Source of the DNA: Tigriopus japonicus
Lineage: Eukaryota; Arthropoda; Copepoda; Harpacticoida; Harpacticidae
NCBI GenBank assembly: GCA_010645155.1
Contig: JAAGOF010000070.1
Span: 440,982 to 504,981 of the forward strand
Length of the DNA stretch: 64,000 nt
Direction: 5' to 3'
In this document: positions 32,016 through 43,405 of the stretch, piece after piece
Layout: every line of letters begins with the position of its first letter
Position numbering within the stretch: position 1 is the stretch's first letter
Notes under the pieces: generated by a model
The model's input: only the letters and a program-made list of their open reading frames with translations
What the model was told of the DNA's origin: nothing
Databases searched by the model: none
Made by a program: the position numbers and the translations under genes

Positions 32016-35000
32016 TCAAACCATACCTTGGAACATATTTTCAGGGGAGATGTAATGCCTGCTAATCATAGTATCACTACAGCATTGAAAGCGTTCATGG
32101 AGTGAGCCATCGCTCATAAGAGCTGAATTGGCCATGGTGTACCAATTGGCCACTTGGGAACCATTGTAATGAGTCATCCTAACTGGAAGTGACATCAGGC
32201 GATTTTGCAAATCCACCGTGGCAATAAAAGTTGCGCCAATGGAGGCTAGAAGCAACCCCAAGGCTGCATCCTCGGGAATGCTGTCTTGGAGGAAGTTCGG
32301 ACCACTTCGGTTGAAAGCTTGAATTAGTAACGAAAGACTTTGTCGAGTTATTGTGTATCCTGCACCTCCACTCATGTAGGTTCCAAGGGTGGGAATGTGA
32401 AGAGGATGCCCTATGTATAAGGTATCGTCAGGACTGAAGCCGTAAAGAAACTTTCGTAGGTTCTTCACATTCACTAGAGTGTCGTCGTCAGCCTAGTATA
32501 AAAAGGGCCAGGTTATTCAATTTGCATGCAGTAGAACCATGCCTAAATCAAGAGGTCAGCAACAAATTTGGGTCCAACGTCTACCCAAATTCATTCAGTG
32601 TAATCAGTTGTCCACAAAGAACCGATTCCAGAGGTGTGGGCACACAAGTGTTCTGCTATGAATGGCTCTTAGGCCAACTTTTTTATACCTTTCCCACTGT
32701 TGCTGAGCCCAATAAAATTCACCCCTGGGCCCACATGTCTTGAGGCCCATGACTAAGTTCATCACCTTGAGAATGAAGTCATAAGCAGTACCAAAATGGG
32801 TCCACAAGTGAAGCAAAGCCAGTTGTGTTCGATTCCATAAGGCACTGTAGTGATAGGAAACGGGCAAGGATACAGCATCTTCTAAAAATACAAATACTTT
32901 TCATTGTCATGCAAAAGGCCATGTTTTGAGCATGATGCACAGTCAATTGCCAAAATATCTACCTTTTTCTGTTACGGCCCGGAATTTGGGGTACATGATT
33001 AGAAACTTGTCACAATCACGACCCCAAGATTGACGAACCGCATTTGCTTTCTGAAAAGGTTCATATATTAAACGAATTCAAACGTTAACAACACCTTGTA
33101 TTTTTAAGTAGGATGTTTAAAGTGACTTTTTGGATCGGTATTAAAAAAGTCACCAAAATCTTCCGACCTAAAATCTAGAGCAAAATGTTTTGGACCGCAA
33201 GAAGAACAGACCGATTTTTTTGGTCAAAAAAGTGACCATCTAAGAGTATATAAGAAATCTTCTTCTGTACGGACATTCTTCTATTGACGGTGTACTCATA
33301 AGTATGTACCTCGAACGAACGCATTAATCTATTCCCTATTGTCCCATGTACCTTCATGAAGAATGTAGAGACCAGCCAATTTTCAACTCTCGAATCTATA
33401 AGAGTCCCTTAAGCGCAACCATTGAAATGGAAAACACGTGCAACCTTTGAGCTTTAACACGCAAACTTTTTGTTCTTACGTGTCCAAAGTACATTGAGAA
33501 GTTCGAAAATATGTCAAACGTTTGTGTCAGGGTGCAATATTTGGAGCTGTATTACCATGGTGACCTCCCAGTCTTATGTACTGTGACCTCCCAGTCAGCT
33601 GCTCGTTAAAGGACCCACTCTCGCGTTCCGACACAACTTCTTGGTCACAAGACCTTTTTTGATTAAGATATCTGCTTTTTCAAGCTTCACAAGAACTTTT
33701 TAAAACTTTCTTTGCACAGGGTGGCTTCAAAGATCTGCAACACGTTGCAAAATCATCATAACTCTGTCACAAAAACCTTATTTTAAAATCTAAATCTAAT
33801 TATGTAGGAGCTGATCCTCGAACAGATTTTAAAGCAGGGTTAGATAATGTTTTACATACTATTCCTGATCAATCCACTTTACAAGGGTTGTCCACATCTG
33901 CCAACAGTTACCCGTTGGTAATTTAAACTTCGTATAAATGTTTATTGTATGACTTCAATGAATGATTTATATACAGGGAATCGCATTCTTTGTAGCGGTA
34001 GTAGAAAATTCGCAACCAACCCAAAAAATCAGACCTAAAAAGGAGGTCGTCCAATTTGTTTCTAGGTGAAAGAACGACAAAGACAGTTTGACCTAATTAC
34101 CAAAACAACTTTTTGACCTTAAAATCGAGGACAAAAAAAATTGCTTACTGAAAAAACAACAAACCAAATAATTTTGGCATGTTAAGTGACAAATTGAGAA
34201 AAAATATTTTTTTGACCAATCTTATCTGGAAAAAAACGTTTTGGCAAATTTTATCTGGAAAAACTTGTGGTGTGTTTCAGAAGAAAAAACGTTTTGCTGG
34301 CCTTTTTAGCCAAAACTAACTTTTTTGGCAATTTTATTTGGAAAAACTTTTTTTGGCCAATTTTACCTGGAAGAACTTTTTTTTGGCCAATTTTATTTGG
34401 AAGAACTTTTTTTGGCCAATTTTATTTGGAAGAACTTTTTTTGGCCAATTTTATCTGGAAGAACTTTTTAGGCCAATTTTATCTGGAAGAACTTTTTAGG
34501 CCAATTTTATCTGATAAAAATTGGGACAATTGTGATTCTTAAACACAAGTATTATTTTAAACGTCCATTTTTTACATTTTTGCAAAGATGGAACTTTTTA
34601 TCGTGAAATTAGTCTAGAGTATCATAACAATTTCCTAGAACTCACTTTTGCATGAACGTTGACTCAAAGAATATTTCAACCAAATGAGTGTCATGTCGGG
34701 TTGGGTTAAAAATTTGATCCAACTATAAGGTTCCACAGACCACTAAGGGAAGGGAGAGACCATAATTTATCTTTCCATGTGTTAACTTCAAAATTTCAGA
34801 AAGAAAATTGCCTGACATGCATGACGCCCCACTACCCACATTGGGCAAATTTGCCTAAAATCTTGAGCGAAAAATGACTTTGTGCTCAATTATGGATAAA
34901 AGCCCCAAGTTTGCCAAATAGTGGTCTACATTTACAAATTTTCGTCAAACTAGCATTCATCAGGCAAACACTACTGTGAAAAATGTCAAAAATTGAGGCT

Positions 35001-35659
35001 TTCTATCAGAAACGAAGAAAGTCTGATATATTTTTAAGTGTATTGAGGCGTGCGATGTGACCCCTTGAAACCGAGGTCATCAAGTTGTCATGGAGTTGTT
35101 AGAACACCCTCACGACTAAGATGGCCCACTTGCGGGACAACTTCCCCCAGGGAGATGCGGTTCCTCATTGTGAAATTCGAAATTCCTTTTAAGCAATCCC
35201 AACAAGTTTGGCATAAATCCATTAACCTTTAATGATTTATTGGGGTAAATAAATGTGCAGGACTTTAAAGCCACCCTGTTTATGTCCATCTACATATAAG
35301 GAATTTAATTTCGCCAAGATTTGTAATGTGCAAAGAATTTATTCACTTACTTGTCTTGTGCCATGATAAGATGTAATCCAGCACAAAAGTCTTGGATTCT
35401 TGGCGTTTTGATAACCACGATGCTTAAGATAGGATTCCTTCGTTTGCACCAACACAGCGTGTTTCACAAAAATGCCATAATAGTCCGCCAGGGTTCCCGG
35501 GATCCCAATCTTGGACAAAATATTTCCAAAGCTAAGAACTATATCTCTGCGATGAACAGGGTCCGTTGGAAAAGTTGCCCACGCTATAAAGACAAGGCCG
35601 AGCACAAAACTTACAAAAAAGCACTTGAACAATCTCAATTTTGAAGGTCGAGAACGCAT
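32016..35659 (-). CDS. core-1 beta-1,3-galactosyltransferase-like (C1GALT family)
   Basis: Four exons on the minus strand: 35659-35351, 33050-32963, 32881-32766 and 32492-32016, total 329 aa, with GT-AG sites in compatible phases (0, 1, 0). This is a type II Golgi membrane glycosyltransferase expected to add galactose to GalNAc-Ser/Thr. Seen: a signal-anchor near residues 10-30 (FKCFFVSFVLGLVFIAW), LLCWITSYHGTRQ, KANAVRQSWGRDCDKFLIM, the DxD metal/UDP motif in ADDDT at the start of exon 4, YIGHPL, the family hallmark YMSGGAGYTITR, EDAALGLLL, and a CCSD near the end. Known C1GALT1 is about 363 aa and extends past CCSD; here the frame stops soon after at GMV, and AAG|GTATGG at that point could be a donor to an unseen last exon. 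The first intron (2.3 kb) holds a LINE tail and a tandem repeat. Confidence 0.85.
33800..34015 (+). mobile_element. LINE 3'-end relic in C1GALT intron 1
   Basis: It encodes a degraded YVGADPRTDFKAGLDN / TIPDQSTLQGL terminus, followed by GGGAATCGCATTCTTTGTAG and CGGTAGTAGAAAATTCG. The tail groups with the 24.1 kb copy. It lies antisense to the host gene. Confidence 0.7.
34228..34530 (+). repeat. ~29-bp tandem repeat in C1GALT intron 1
   Basis: The unit GGCCAATTTTATTTGGAAGA plus ACTTTTTTT repeats about eight to ten times with drift toward GGCAAATTTTATCTGGAAAA at the left. The same motif (TTGGCAATTTCGTCTGG) recurs in short form at 36.88 kb beside another LINE fragment, so the array belongs to a dispersed repeat. 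Confidence 0.75.
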
Positions 35660-36164
35660 GGTTCTCAATCGTCACTAAGCAATTACAAGAGACCAACTTT
35701 GGGTGGTCCATAGAGAATGCAGAGAAAGCTCGTTTTCAGTGTGCCAGGTAAACTCACATCAAGTTTCAATCCCCTAAGTCAGTTCAGACAACTGACGGTT
35801 AGTTTTGAAAGTCCTTATCGCATTGCATACAAAGACGAACAAATTACCACGCCTCTTTGCCTCGACTCAACTTTGTGGCAGTGACAAGCAAGCAAAACTA
35901 GGTATCAGCAGGTAATGTGTTGAACAGAGACTCTGCTTACGGGTAAAAATCGAAACGTATTGAAAATGTACGATGGAAGGGATAATTTGAGGCGGGGTTG
36001 CATTTAGCCGTAGATTTATTGTTTATTGTTGAGAAAACGCAACCATCAAAAAGATAAAATAGAGTATGGGTGTAGGTTAGAGAATAAAAAGTGTACAATG
36101 TACAATGTGTATTTTAAATTACATAATCTAAATCACGTGGAAGTAAAATGTCTGGCCAGTCATT

Positions 36165-36485
36165 NNNNNNNNNNNNNNNNNNNNNNNNNNNNNNNNNNNN
36201 NNNNNNNNNNNNNNNNNNNNNNNNNNNNNNNNNNNNNNNNNNNNNNNNNNNNNNNNNNNNNNNNNNNNNNNNNNNNNNNNNNNNNNNNNNNNNNNNNNNN
36301 NNNNNNNNNNNNNNNNNNNNNNNNNNNNNNNNNNNNNNNNNNNNNNNNNNNNNNNNNNNNNNNNNNNNNNNNNNNNNNNNNNNNNNNNNNNNNNNNNNNN
36401 NNNNNNNNNNNNNNNNNNNNNNNNNNNNNNNNNNNNNNNNNNNNNNNNNNNNNNNNNNNNNNNNNNNNNNNNNNNNNNNNNNNNN
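36165..36485. other. assembly gap (321 N)
   Basis: Unknown bases. The gap lies inside a LINE fragment, consistent with an assembly break at a repeat. Confidence 0.99.
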
Positions 36486-36770
36486 TCGAAAACACACAGT
36501 ATCAGATACCTTTCATACCTTCTCTGAGTACTGTACAACCCTAACTTCCGGAGCCTCTCCCAATACGAGAGCTCTCTCATTCCTGTGATGTTCCTAGTGA
36601 AACATCTTTGGACGTTCTCGACCTTTTGGAAACCCGCCGAACTCATTGGAGCCCAAATGGTTGAGGCATATTCAAGATGCAGTTGACCAATCGACTTGTA
36701 CAGAGTTAGCATCGTAACACTATCTCTGGACTTAAAAGTGCGATAGATCCAGCCACAAGAGCAAGAACCA
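36486..36770 (-). mobile_element. LINE RT C-terminal fragment cut by the gap
   Basis: On the minus strand: IYRTFKSRDSVTMLTLYKS, LHLEYASTIWAPMSSAGF, VQRCFTRNITGMRELSYW, LRKLGLYSTQRRYERYLI, then N. It is nearly identical in this region to the 63.4 kb copy and shows the CR1/Jockey-type RT end motifs. The remainder presumably lies in the gap. Confidence 0.85.
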
Positions 36771-38113
36771 AAGTTTTTGATCTAACAATTGAGGACAAAA
36801 CAAATTGCCGAGTGAAAAATAACCAACCCAACAATTTTTGCCTATTAAGTGACAAAATGACAAATTCTACCTGGAACAATTTGTTTTGGCAATTTCGTCT
36901 GGGAAAAAACATTTGTTGGTCAGGTTTTGGGAAGAAACACTTTTTTGTCGGCCATATTTCAAGCTTAAAAAGTTAGTTTTTTGACATTTTTCACAACTGT
37001 TTCCGCCCTCTACTTATGAGGATTCAACGTGAGTGTTTATTTTTGCCAATCAAGCGAACGTTTCCTACTTTTAAACAAAGGTTTTGCAAGCCCCTTCTAC
37101 CGATCAAAAGGCTTGTTTCTCTTAAAGTAGGCTTTACAAAAAGACAATTTTGTTTTTTTTTGAACTCATTTGCATAAACTTTTTTTTGAGTTTGGTGTAT
37201 GAATGGTTAAGCTACAGTTTGATACCATTCATATTGGTATAATATTGGTTTAGCCTCTGATGTACTTTTTCATTCATTTAATCCAAAGGAACATGTAAAA
37301 AAGCAGGAAATGAAAGACGGCCAATTTGTTTAGCCACATAATCTATCAGTTTTACTATTCCTCGATAATAACTACATCAAATGGTTAAAAACCGTTTGAT
37401 GAGCTGAAAATCAGGAAATGGATTGAGGATAATGAGCTTTTTATTGATTGTTTAATTATTGCTCAAAAATGTGGGACATACCTAATGGATTAGACTATCT
37501 AAAAAGTGGGTCCCTTTTTTAGATGTACGAGTCCCCCATAACCTGTTTAATGTTTTTATAGCGATGGTATATGTACTGTGGGTTGCAAAGCACCATCTGA
37601 TTAGGCATGTCTATGACTATAATTCCCTTTAATTTCCACACAGCATTGCGATTTCCTTTATTTCTTTAAAAAATATTTTTACAGTGGTCTTGTAGCTTTC
37701 TGAACCGAAACGAAAACTGTTCGATAAGAAAGTTGTTAAAATCTTGACATGCTGTTCTTCGTGCAATGACTAATAAATATTTGTTTTTTCCAATGCAGAA
37801 CTATTGACATGAAAATGAAAATGGATTCAACAAATAACCTCAAATGTTCTGAATTTTGATAGCCAAGCCGAAACGGGCAACAGAAAATAGATTTATAGGC
37901 ATTTCTGCCCATCCCTATAAACTTCTTTTCAACTTTCCATAATGACTTTTTGATGACACAAAGTCAGTTTCTCGAGAAATTTACTTGCTCATGAACAAGA
38001 AAAAGTAGAACAAGCAACAAAGGAATGGATTTAGGGACCCAAGTAACATCATTTTGAAAGGGATCACCTTTCATCATCTGGACAGACCAAGATAAACAAA
38101 AAAATTGGAAACA
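36771..38113. other. upstream region of the DEG/ENaC gene
   Basis: 36771-36960 resembles the repeat at 34.1-34.3 kb. The rest is AT-rich with no gene. The promoter of the channel gene should lie here, but no TATA box is clear. Confidence 0.4.
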
Positions 38114-41100
38114 ATGCAATCTCATTTGATAGCCTTCTGCAAAGAGTCTTCACTTCACGGACTAAAATATATAGTCGAGAGAACCAATGTTGTGGAACGA
38201 CTTATTTGGGGGCTGGCGATATTGGCGGCTACAACCTATTCTGCCCTTACGGTTTGGGCATCCATCGCCGAGTATGAGACCAATCCTACCGTAACCTCTT
38301 TTGATGCCACCGAGATCAATGAAATCCCGTTTCCAGCCGTCACTGTCGATGGAGGATCGGTTTGGAACCATATGGGATTCACCAGAGTATTCATGGATCC
38401 TTTGGAGGAACCAGAGCCACCCTTCACACTGAATGAGCGATTGGAACCTTTAAAGATAAGGATATTTCAGCAAGTGTATCTATCCCCAAATCCTGTCCCA
38501 AGTAGAGAGGATTCTGGGGCACACAGTGACCATGAAAGACATTCGTGAACAGGCTGAGGCTAACTTAGCCTTTGAAACCTCTTTGATCACGGCAGCACTA
38601 AGAAAGGTCGAATCAAACTTATCAGTGTTTCTCAAACGGGATTTGGTCTTGCCCTTTTTCAATGGAAGACCATACACCCAACTTCTCACTTACATGGCTG
38701 CAATGGTCATGGAGAACCCTGTTCAAGCCACTAACTTTTTAAATACCTCTTTCGAACATGGAATGGCCACATCGAGTATTAAACTAGGACGGTGGAGTAT
38801 CACGCATGCCATAAACGAAATACCTTCTCTAACAGTTCTACTAAACTTGGCCAAAGAATTTGCAGTCAAGGCCAATATAGAGCCTGCCAAATCCAGTTTG
38901 CAAGCTTGCCAACAAGTACAAAATGCCTGTGAAGCTGCGCTGAACCTTGTGGGTTCCAAACTAATTGCCTTCCTGATCTTCGAAGAAGGAAAATTTGAGC
39001 CAACCCAATTTGGATTGTTCCTCCAACGTTACTTCGAGACTGTTTCCAAGTTCCCTTTCTTGTGGTTTCAAATTTTTAGTAAAGAAGATTTGAAACGAGG
39101 GTACAAGGATGGAGAACAAGGAGAATTCGTCGAAAACAAATATCAAAATATCACGTACAAGATAATCCCAAATTCACCTGAGGAGGTCATTGTGGCAGAC
39201 ATTTTGACGGAGGCAGCCACAAGGCTATTCCGAGACATGCCCTTTAATATATCATTGTACGAGATCAGTCAAATAGTGGATTTGCCTTACCATAACTACA
39301 GAGCTCTACCTTATCATGCCAAAAATGTTTACCAACAAATGGGATGCTATAACTTTCATTACATGTTTTATTTCAACCAATCCAAATGTGGTCCTGATCA
39401 GCCCCAGGAAATCGAGGGTTGTTGTCGAGTTTGGGACGCCATTGCTTTTAGACACGAGGAGGTGCTCAAGCTCATGAAATTTAACCAAGTGCCACATCCC
39501 AATGCTGACATTTCGTATATACAAGAAGAATTGAAAAAAGGTATATTTGGCCCATTTAAAGGCCAACTGAAAATGGAAATGGGTGTTCCCAACCCGAGGA
39601 TCTTTGGCTGTCAATGGCTAGGGAAGCCTCAATTTGCTAATATCTTTGATTGTAACCTGTTTCGTCGGCATTTTACCAATGCCGGAATCGGGTATACTTA
39701 CAACCAAGTTGATTTTGAAGACATGTTCTTGAACACAACCTTTCTGTCCATGTTCCAACGGATCATGGAGGCCAAAAGCCGAGGTCAAAACGACAAAAGC
39801 AATCTTAACTTTGTATCTGGAGGGGGACCACGACGAACATTGAAGATTTATTTGGAACTCAGTCGTTACATCGATCAGTACATCAAATTTGCCGATCCAT
39901 TGCTTACTCATATGGGAGGATTGCCCCAGAGCAAGTATCGCTCCGTGGCCAAGTTGTTCAAGATCGCCATTCATGATCCTGGAAGTGTTCCTGATTTGCG
40001 AAACGACTACATCGAAATCCATCCCGGTTTTGAGTACAAGATTCTGATTGCCCCTCAGAAAATCGAGGGCGAGGATACACTTCGAGGCATGGATTTGGAA
40101 CGACGCAATCGTCGCTTTGAAGATGAGGTTTATGAATCGAGGCTGTTTAATAGATATTCTCAATCTGGTTGTCTTTTGGAATGCCAATTGAAAAATGCTC
40201 TTTCGCGATGTGATTGCTTGCCGTGGAACTATCCCCATTTTGAAGTGAATGGTCAGCTTTCGAAGTTGTGCGACTATCGAGGACATTTTTGCGTGGAAGA
40301 GATTTTGGAACAAACCATCTCATGGCGAGAATGTGGATGTTATCCACTTTGCGACACGTTGTCGTTTCCGTTCTCAATCAGCTCTTCTGCCATTCAGAAA
40401 CCATGTTCAATGGGTAAATTTGAATTTCATGTGGAAATTTTCAATCTCTTTTCTGACAAATTAGAAACAAAATCACTTTTTTACCTTCTGAGATTGCGCA
40501 AAATTTGTCTTTGTGTGAAAGACCATAGATCAGAACTTTGTAATTCCAATATTTCCAGCTGATTCTGTCTTTTCGGAAGCAACCGCCTATAAAGACAAAG
40601 GAGATTACGGCCCATTTGTGTCACACCAAGTGGAAGATTTCTTGAACGGACGAAACAGAACCTATTTTATGAATGAGGTGGTTGCAGACTTTTGCGAAGA
40701 GCGCTGGAATAATGCAGCAGTCGTTGAATTTCAAATTGTTGGAACGGGTGTAACTGTTATCAAAAAAAGTCCGCGAACTACCTTCATTGGAGCTTTATCA
40801 AACTTAGGTAAGTTGACTATTCTTACTCTTATGTTATGTGGATCATGAAAAGATTCACGACCAACCCTTTGTACAGGGACTATCTAGATCTGCCAATTCA
40901 AATTCATTGATAGATCAGATATTTTATCACCTTGACTTTAATACATCAGTGCACTATTTCCAAGACATAACATGACCCTTTTTTACATCGAATGACCTTC
41001 TTTGTATCGGTTACAAATCCGAAACCTCTTTAGCTACAAAAAAAAGAGAGGGACCCATGATATCAGAGCGGATCAAAATTGATTTCTACAAAAGTTGCGC

Positions 41101-41452
41101 ACAAATATATTTATTCCACTGTCTTGCACAAATCACTCTCTTCAAGAGCACCAAATTCTTTCAGAAGGAAATTACAAGAATGTCATGTTGCATTTCGATT
41201 CGAGAAATGTTCCTTATTAACAAACTTATTTATCATATGAAAAAATAATGTTTACAAGTTTCTTACTTGTACACAGTTAATAAATGTGATATTTTTCATT
41301 TCCTTACAGGTGGTTTAGTTGCACTCTTCACTGGAATGAGTATCCTGAGTCTTTTCGAAATGCTCTTTTGGATTTGGCACATCATATCAAACACTATTTA
41401 TAAGAATATCCAGTCGCAAAAAGTTTCACGAAAAGGAAGACGCTATGTGTGA
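38114..41452 (+). CDS. DEG/ENaC sodium channel subunit (pickpocket-type), one frameshift
   Basis: Three exons: 38114-40413, 40559-40807 and 41310-41452 (ATGG|GTAAAT, TTAG|GTAAGT; both introns phase 1), about 896 aa if one base is discounted. It would form part of a trimeric, amiloride-sensitive cation channel in the plasma membrane. Seen: the N-terminal family motif FCKESSLHGLKYI, first helix WGLAILAATTYSALTVW, a long Cys-containing ectodomain, the Cys-rich signature GCLLECQ..NALSRCDCLPW, GHFC, ECGCYPLCDTLSFPFS, and a second helix NLGGLVALFTGMSILSLF carrying the G-x-S selectivity motif (GMS). The ectodomain is longer than in typical family members. The frame shifts by +1 between 38460 and 38545, probably at the CCCC run 38484-38487. 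No other damage is seen, so an assembly error, polymorphism or very recent lesion is likelier than an old pseudogene. Confidence 0.85.
40850..41030 (+). mobile_element. LINE 3'-end relic in DEG/ENaC intron 2
   Basis: It encodes DQPFVQGLSRSANSNSLIDQ, then a degenerate tail with TTTGTATCGGTTACAAATCCG. This is the shortest and one of the most diverged copies of the family. Confidence 0.65.
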
Positions 41453-43139
41453 TTTTAGGGTTTTGTGTTTATCATCTTGAAGGTAATAATTATTCATTCC
41501 GTGTCAATCATTACCTTATTTACAATTTACCCAAGTTGTTCCTTTTACGGAAATATTATTCTACAACTCAATTCAACTTTTAACTTAACATATTCAATTT
41601 GGACCACGCCAAAAAAGTGTAATAACTCACTTATTAACAAATACATGCATACATGCATACAACTTTGACTCGCCTCGGTGGACAGAATTAGATTAAGGAC
41701 CCTGGATTATTAGATCAGGGACCCCAAGTTTGATTTAGTTTCTGTGTTGATGGATGCTTTCTTGAAATATTCCTTTAAGTTTTGATCACTCGTGCGTACT
41801 TTTATTACACTCCACATTTCATTGTCCTCTTATTTTGTCCTCCTCATTGATGTTTATTAGCAATGGCTGATGGGTAATTTCACAATACTACTCAGGGGTC
41901 CTCTGACTATTGTCACCGAAACAATTGTACACCCGTGAACACAAGTTTGAGTAGTTCTCAAACTTCTCAGTTCGTCCTCGACACAACAGAACGTAACTTT
42001 TGTCTCACTGTGATTGGAGATTCCACATACATTTTAATGTCTCTTTAAGGGTCCATAGTTTCTTTCCATTAATACTTACTTCATTTATTAATTTATGTTT
42101 TGATAAATATTATATGTGTATTTGCCTTTATTTCTGCCTGAAATAAATCATAAAAACGACAAAGATTTTTTGTCCTCAAGTGTTTGGTTTTGTCTACCTC
42201 CAATCCGATACTGACATTCAACAGGGTCGGTGGACCAGGGGTAGACTCCTCGAAATTATCATAATTTTTTTTGGATTGTTGGTGCGTTGTTTTGGCTAAG
42301 TTGATCAATGCAGAAGGCTTGGGTTAACAAACAAAGGATTGGGGTCAAGAACTATGACCCCAACGCTCCCCCACGTCCAAAAGGAGGGTGAGGTTTGGGT
42401 GCGGCTTGGAAACAGAGTGTTAAGCCTGTTCTTGGATTTTAGGTTGAGGTAACGAGGAATATCAGTGTCACTAATTGTCACTGCTAGTGTCTTTCACTGT
42501 CCACAGTATTACCGTAAAGCACCAATGATAATAACCCCGGAGTGTCTCGAAGGACCATGTACATAGCGTCACGATCGACGACCAAGAACACACGTCTGAA
42601 CGCTTGTAGCGGGTTGAAACAACTGATTTATTCAAGGGGAAAACTATCTACAACACTGAGAGAAATCTAACTACAAAGAAACTGTACAGTTTTTAGTGAT
42701 AATGAAAGGACATGATTCCGATACCCGGAACAGACGTCGTTGAAGTTGCCGATGATCTTTGGCGATCGACAAAGGCTAGGAGCACTCACATCAATAACAT
42801 ACGCCTTGGGGACCGACCTCATGTTGATGGCATCTGCCCATATCATCAAGAGTACTGATTTTGTACATGGAAATGTGTTTCTCCTTGTAAATTAGCTCGC
42901 CACGTTCAAAAAGAATCAATATCCACAAGCAATTCGTCTGAGAGACCTTTTACACCAGAGACTCATCGGGGCCGGGGAAGAATTACAGAGAAGCAACAAC
43001 ATAAACGAGGAAGAAACCTGAATTCCATTGAAGGCGAAATTGATCCAAGTTGCCCTAAAGATTGTCTTTCTTCGGGAAAAGATCAGGCCTATGATCAGGC
43101 CAACCTTTTTTAAGTCCCGCAAAGGCCGGCCCTTCTAAT
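41453..43139. other. intergenic, nothing firmly recognised
   Basis: The 3' flank of the channel gene without a canonical AATAAA close to the stop. 42300-43140 is more GC-balanced and may be degraded retroelement leading into the protease remnant, but no domain is readable. Confidence 0.35.
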
Positions 43140-43400
43140 GGCGACAATTCCCTCAACGCTCTGTTTTTTGTATAAGATCACAAATCATCTTCCAAATACC
43201 TACTTGATTCCGGTGCTGAGGTTTCCGTTGTCCCCGTCAGAATTTCCGAGAAAAACAAACCTATGACCCAGCCCTCACCGCAGCCAATAAAACGAAAATT
43301 TCAGCCCGGGTATTCCGTTTCCAATCTTTTCAACTTGGCTCTAGGTTGTTTGATTGGAAATTTATTGTTGCTGATGTTGATACACCAATTCTTGGAAGTG
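43140..43400 (+). pseudogene. Gypsy-type retropepsin remnant (DSGA)
   Basis: The frame reads ALFFV, an in-frame TAA, DHKSSSKYLLDSGAEVSVVP; the active-site DSGA is at 43206-43217. After a frameshift near 43270 it continues LTAANKTKISARVF and DWKFIVADVDTPILGS. This is the usual layout of a Gypsy-class aspartic protease (DTG/DSG, then ADV..PILG). It is broken by one stop and one shift and ends at the start of an LTR at 43406. Confidence 0.75.
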
Positions 43401-43405
43401 TGGCG

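Noticed and set aside
36026..36712. Open frames running through 321 N
   Set aside because: The frames are artefacts of unknown bases; only the LINE sequence at 36486-36770 is real.
38114..38548. Treating the first DEG/ENaC frame as a separate 144-aa gene
   Set aside because: The N-terminal motif and first helix belong to the same channel as the next frame; a single-base shift joins them.
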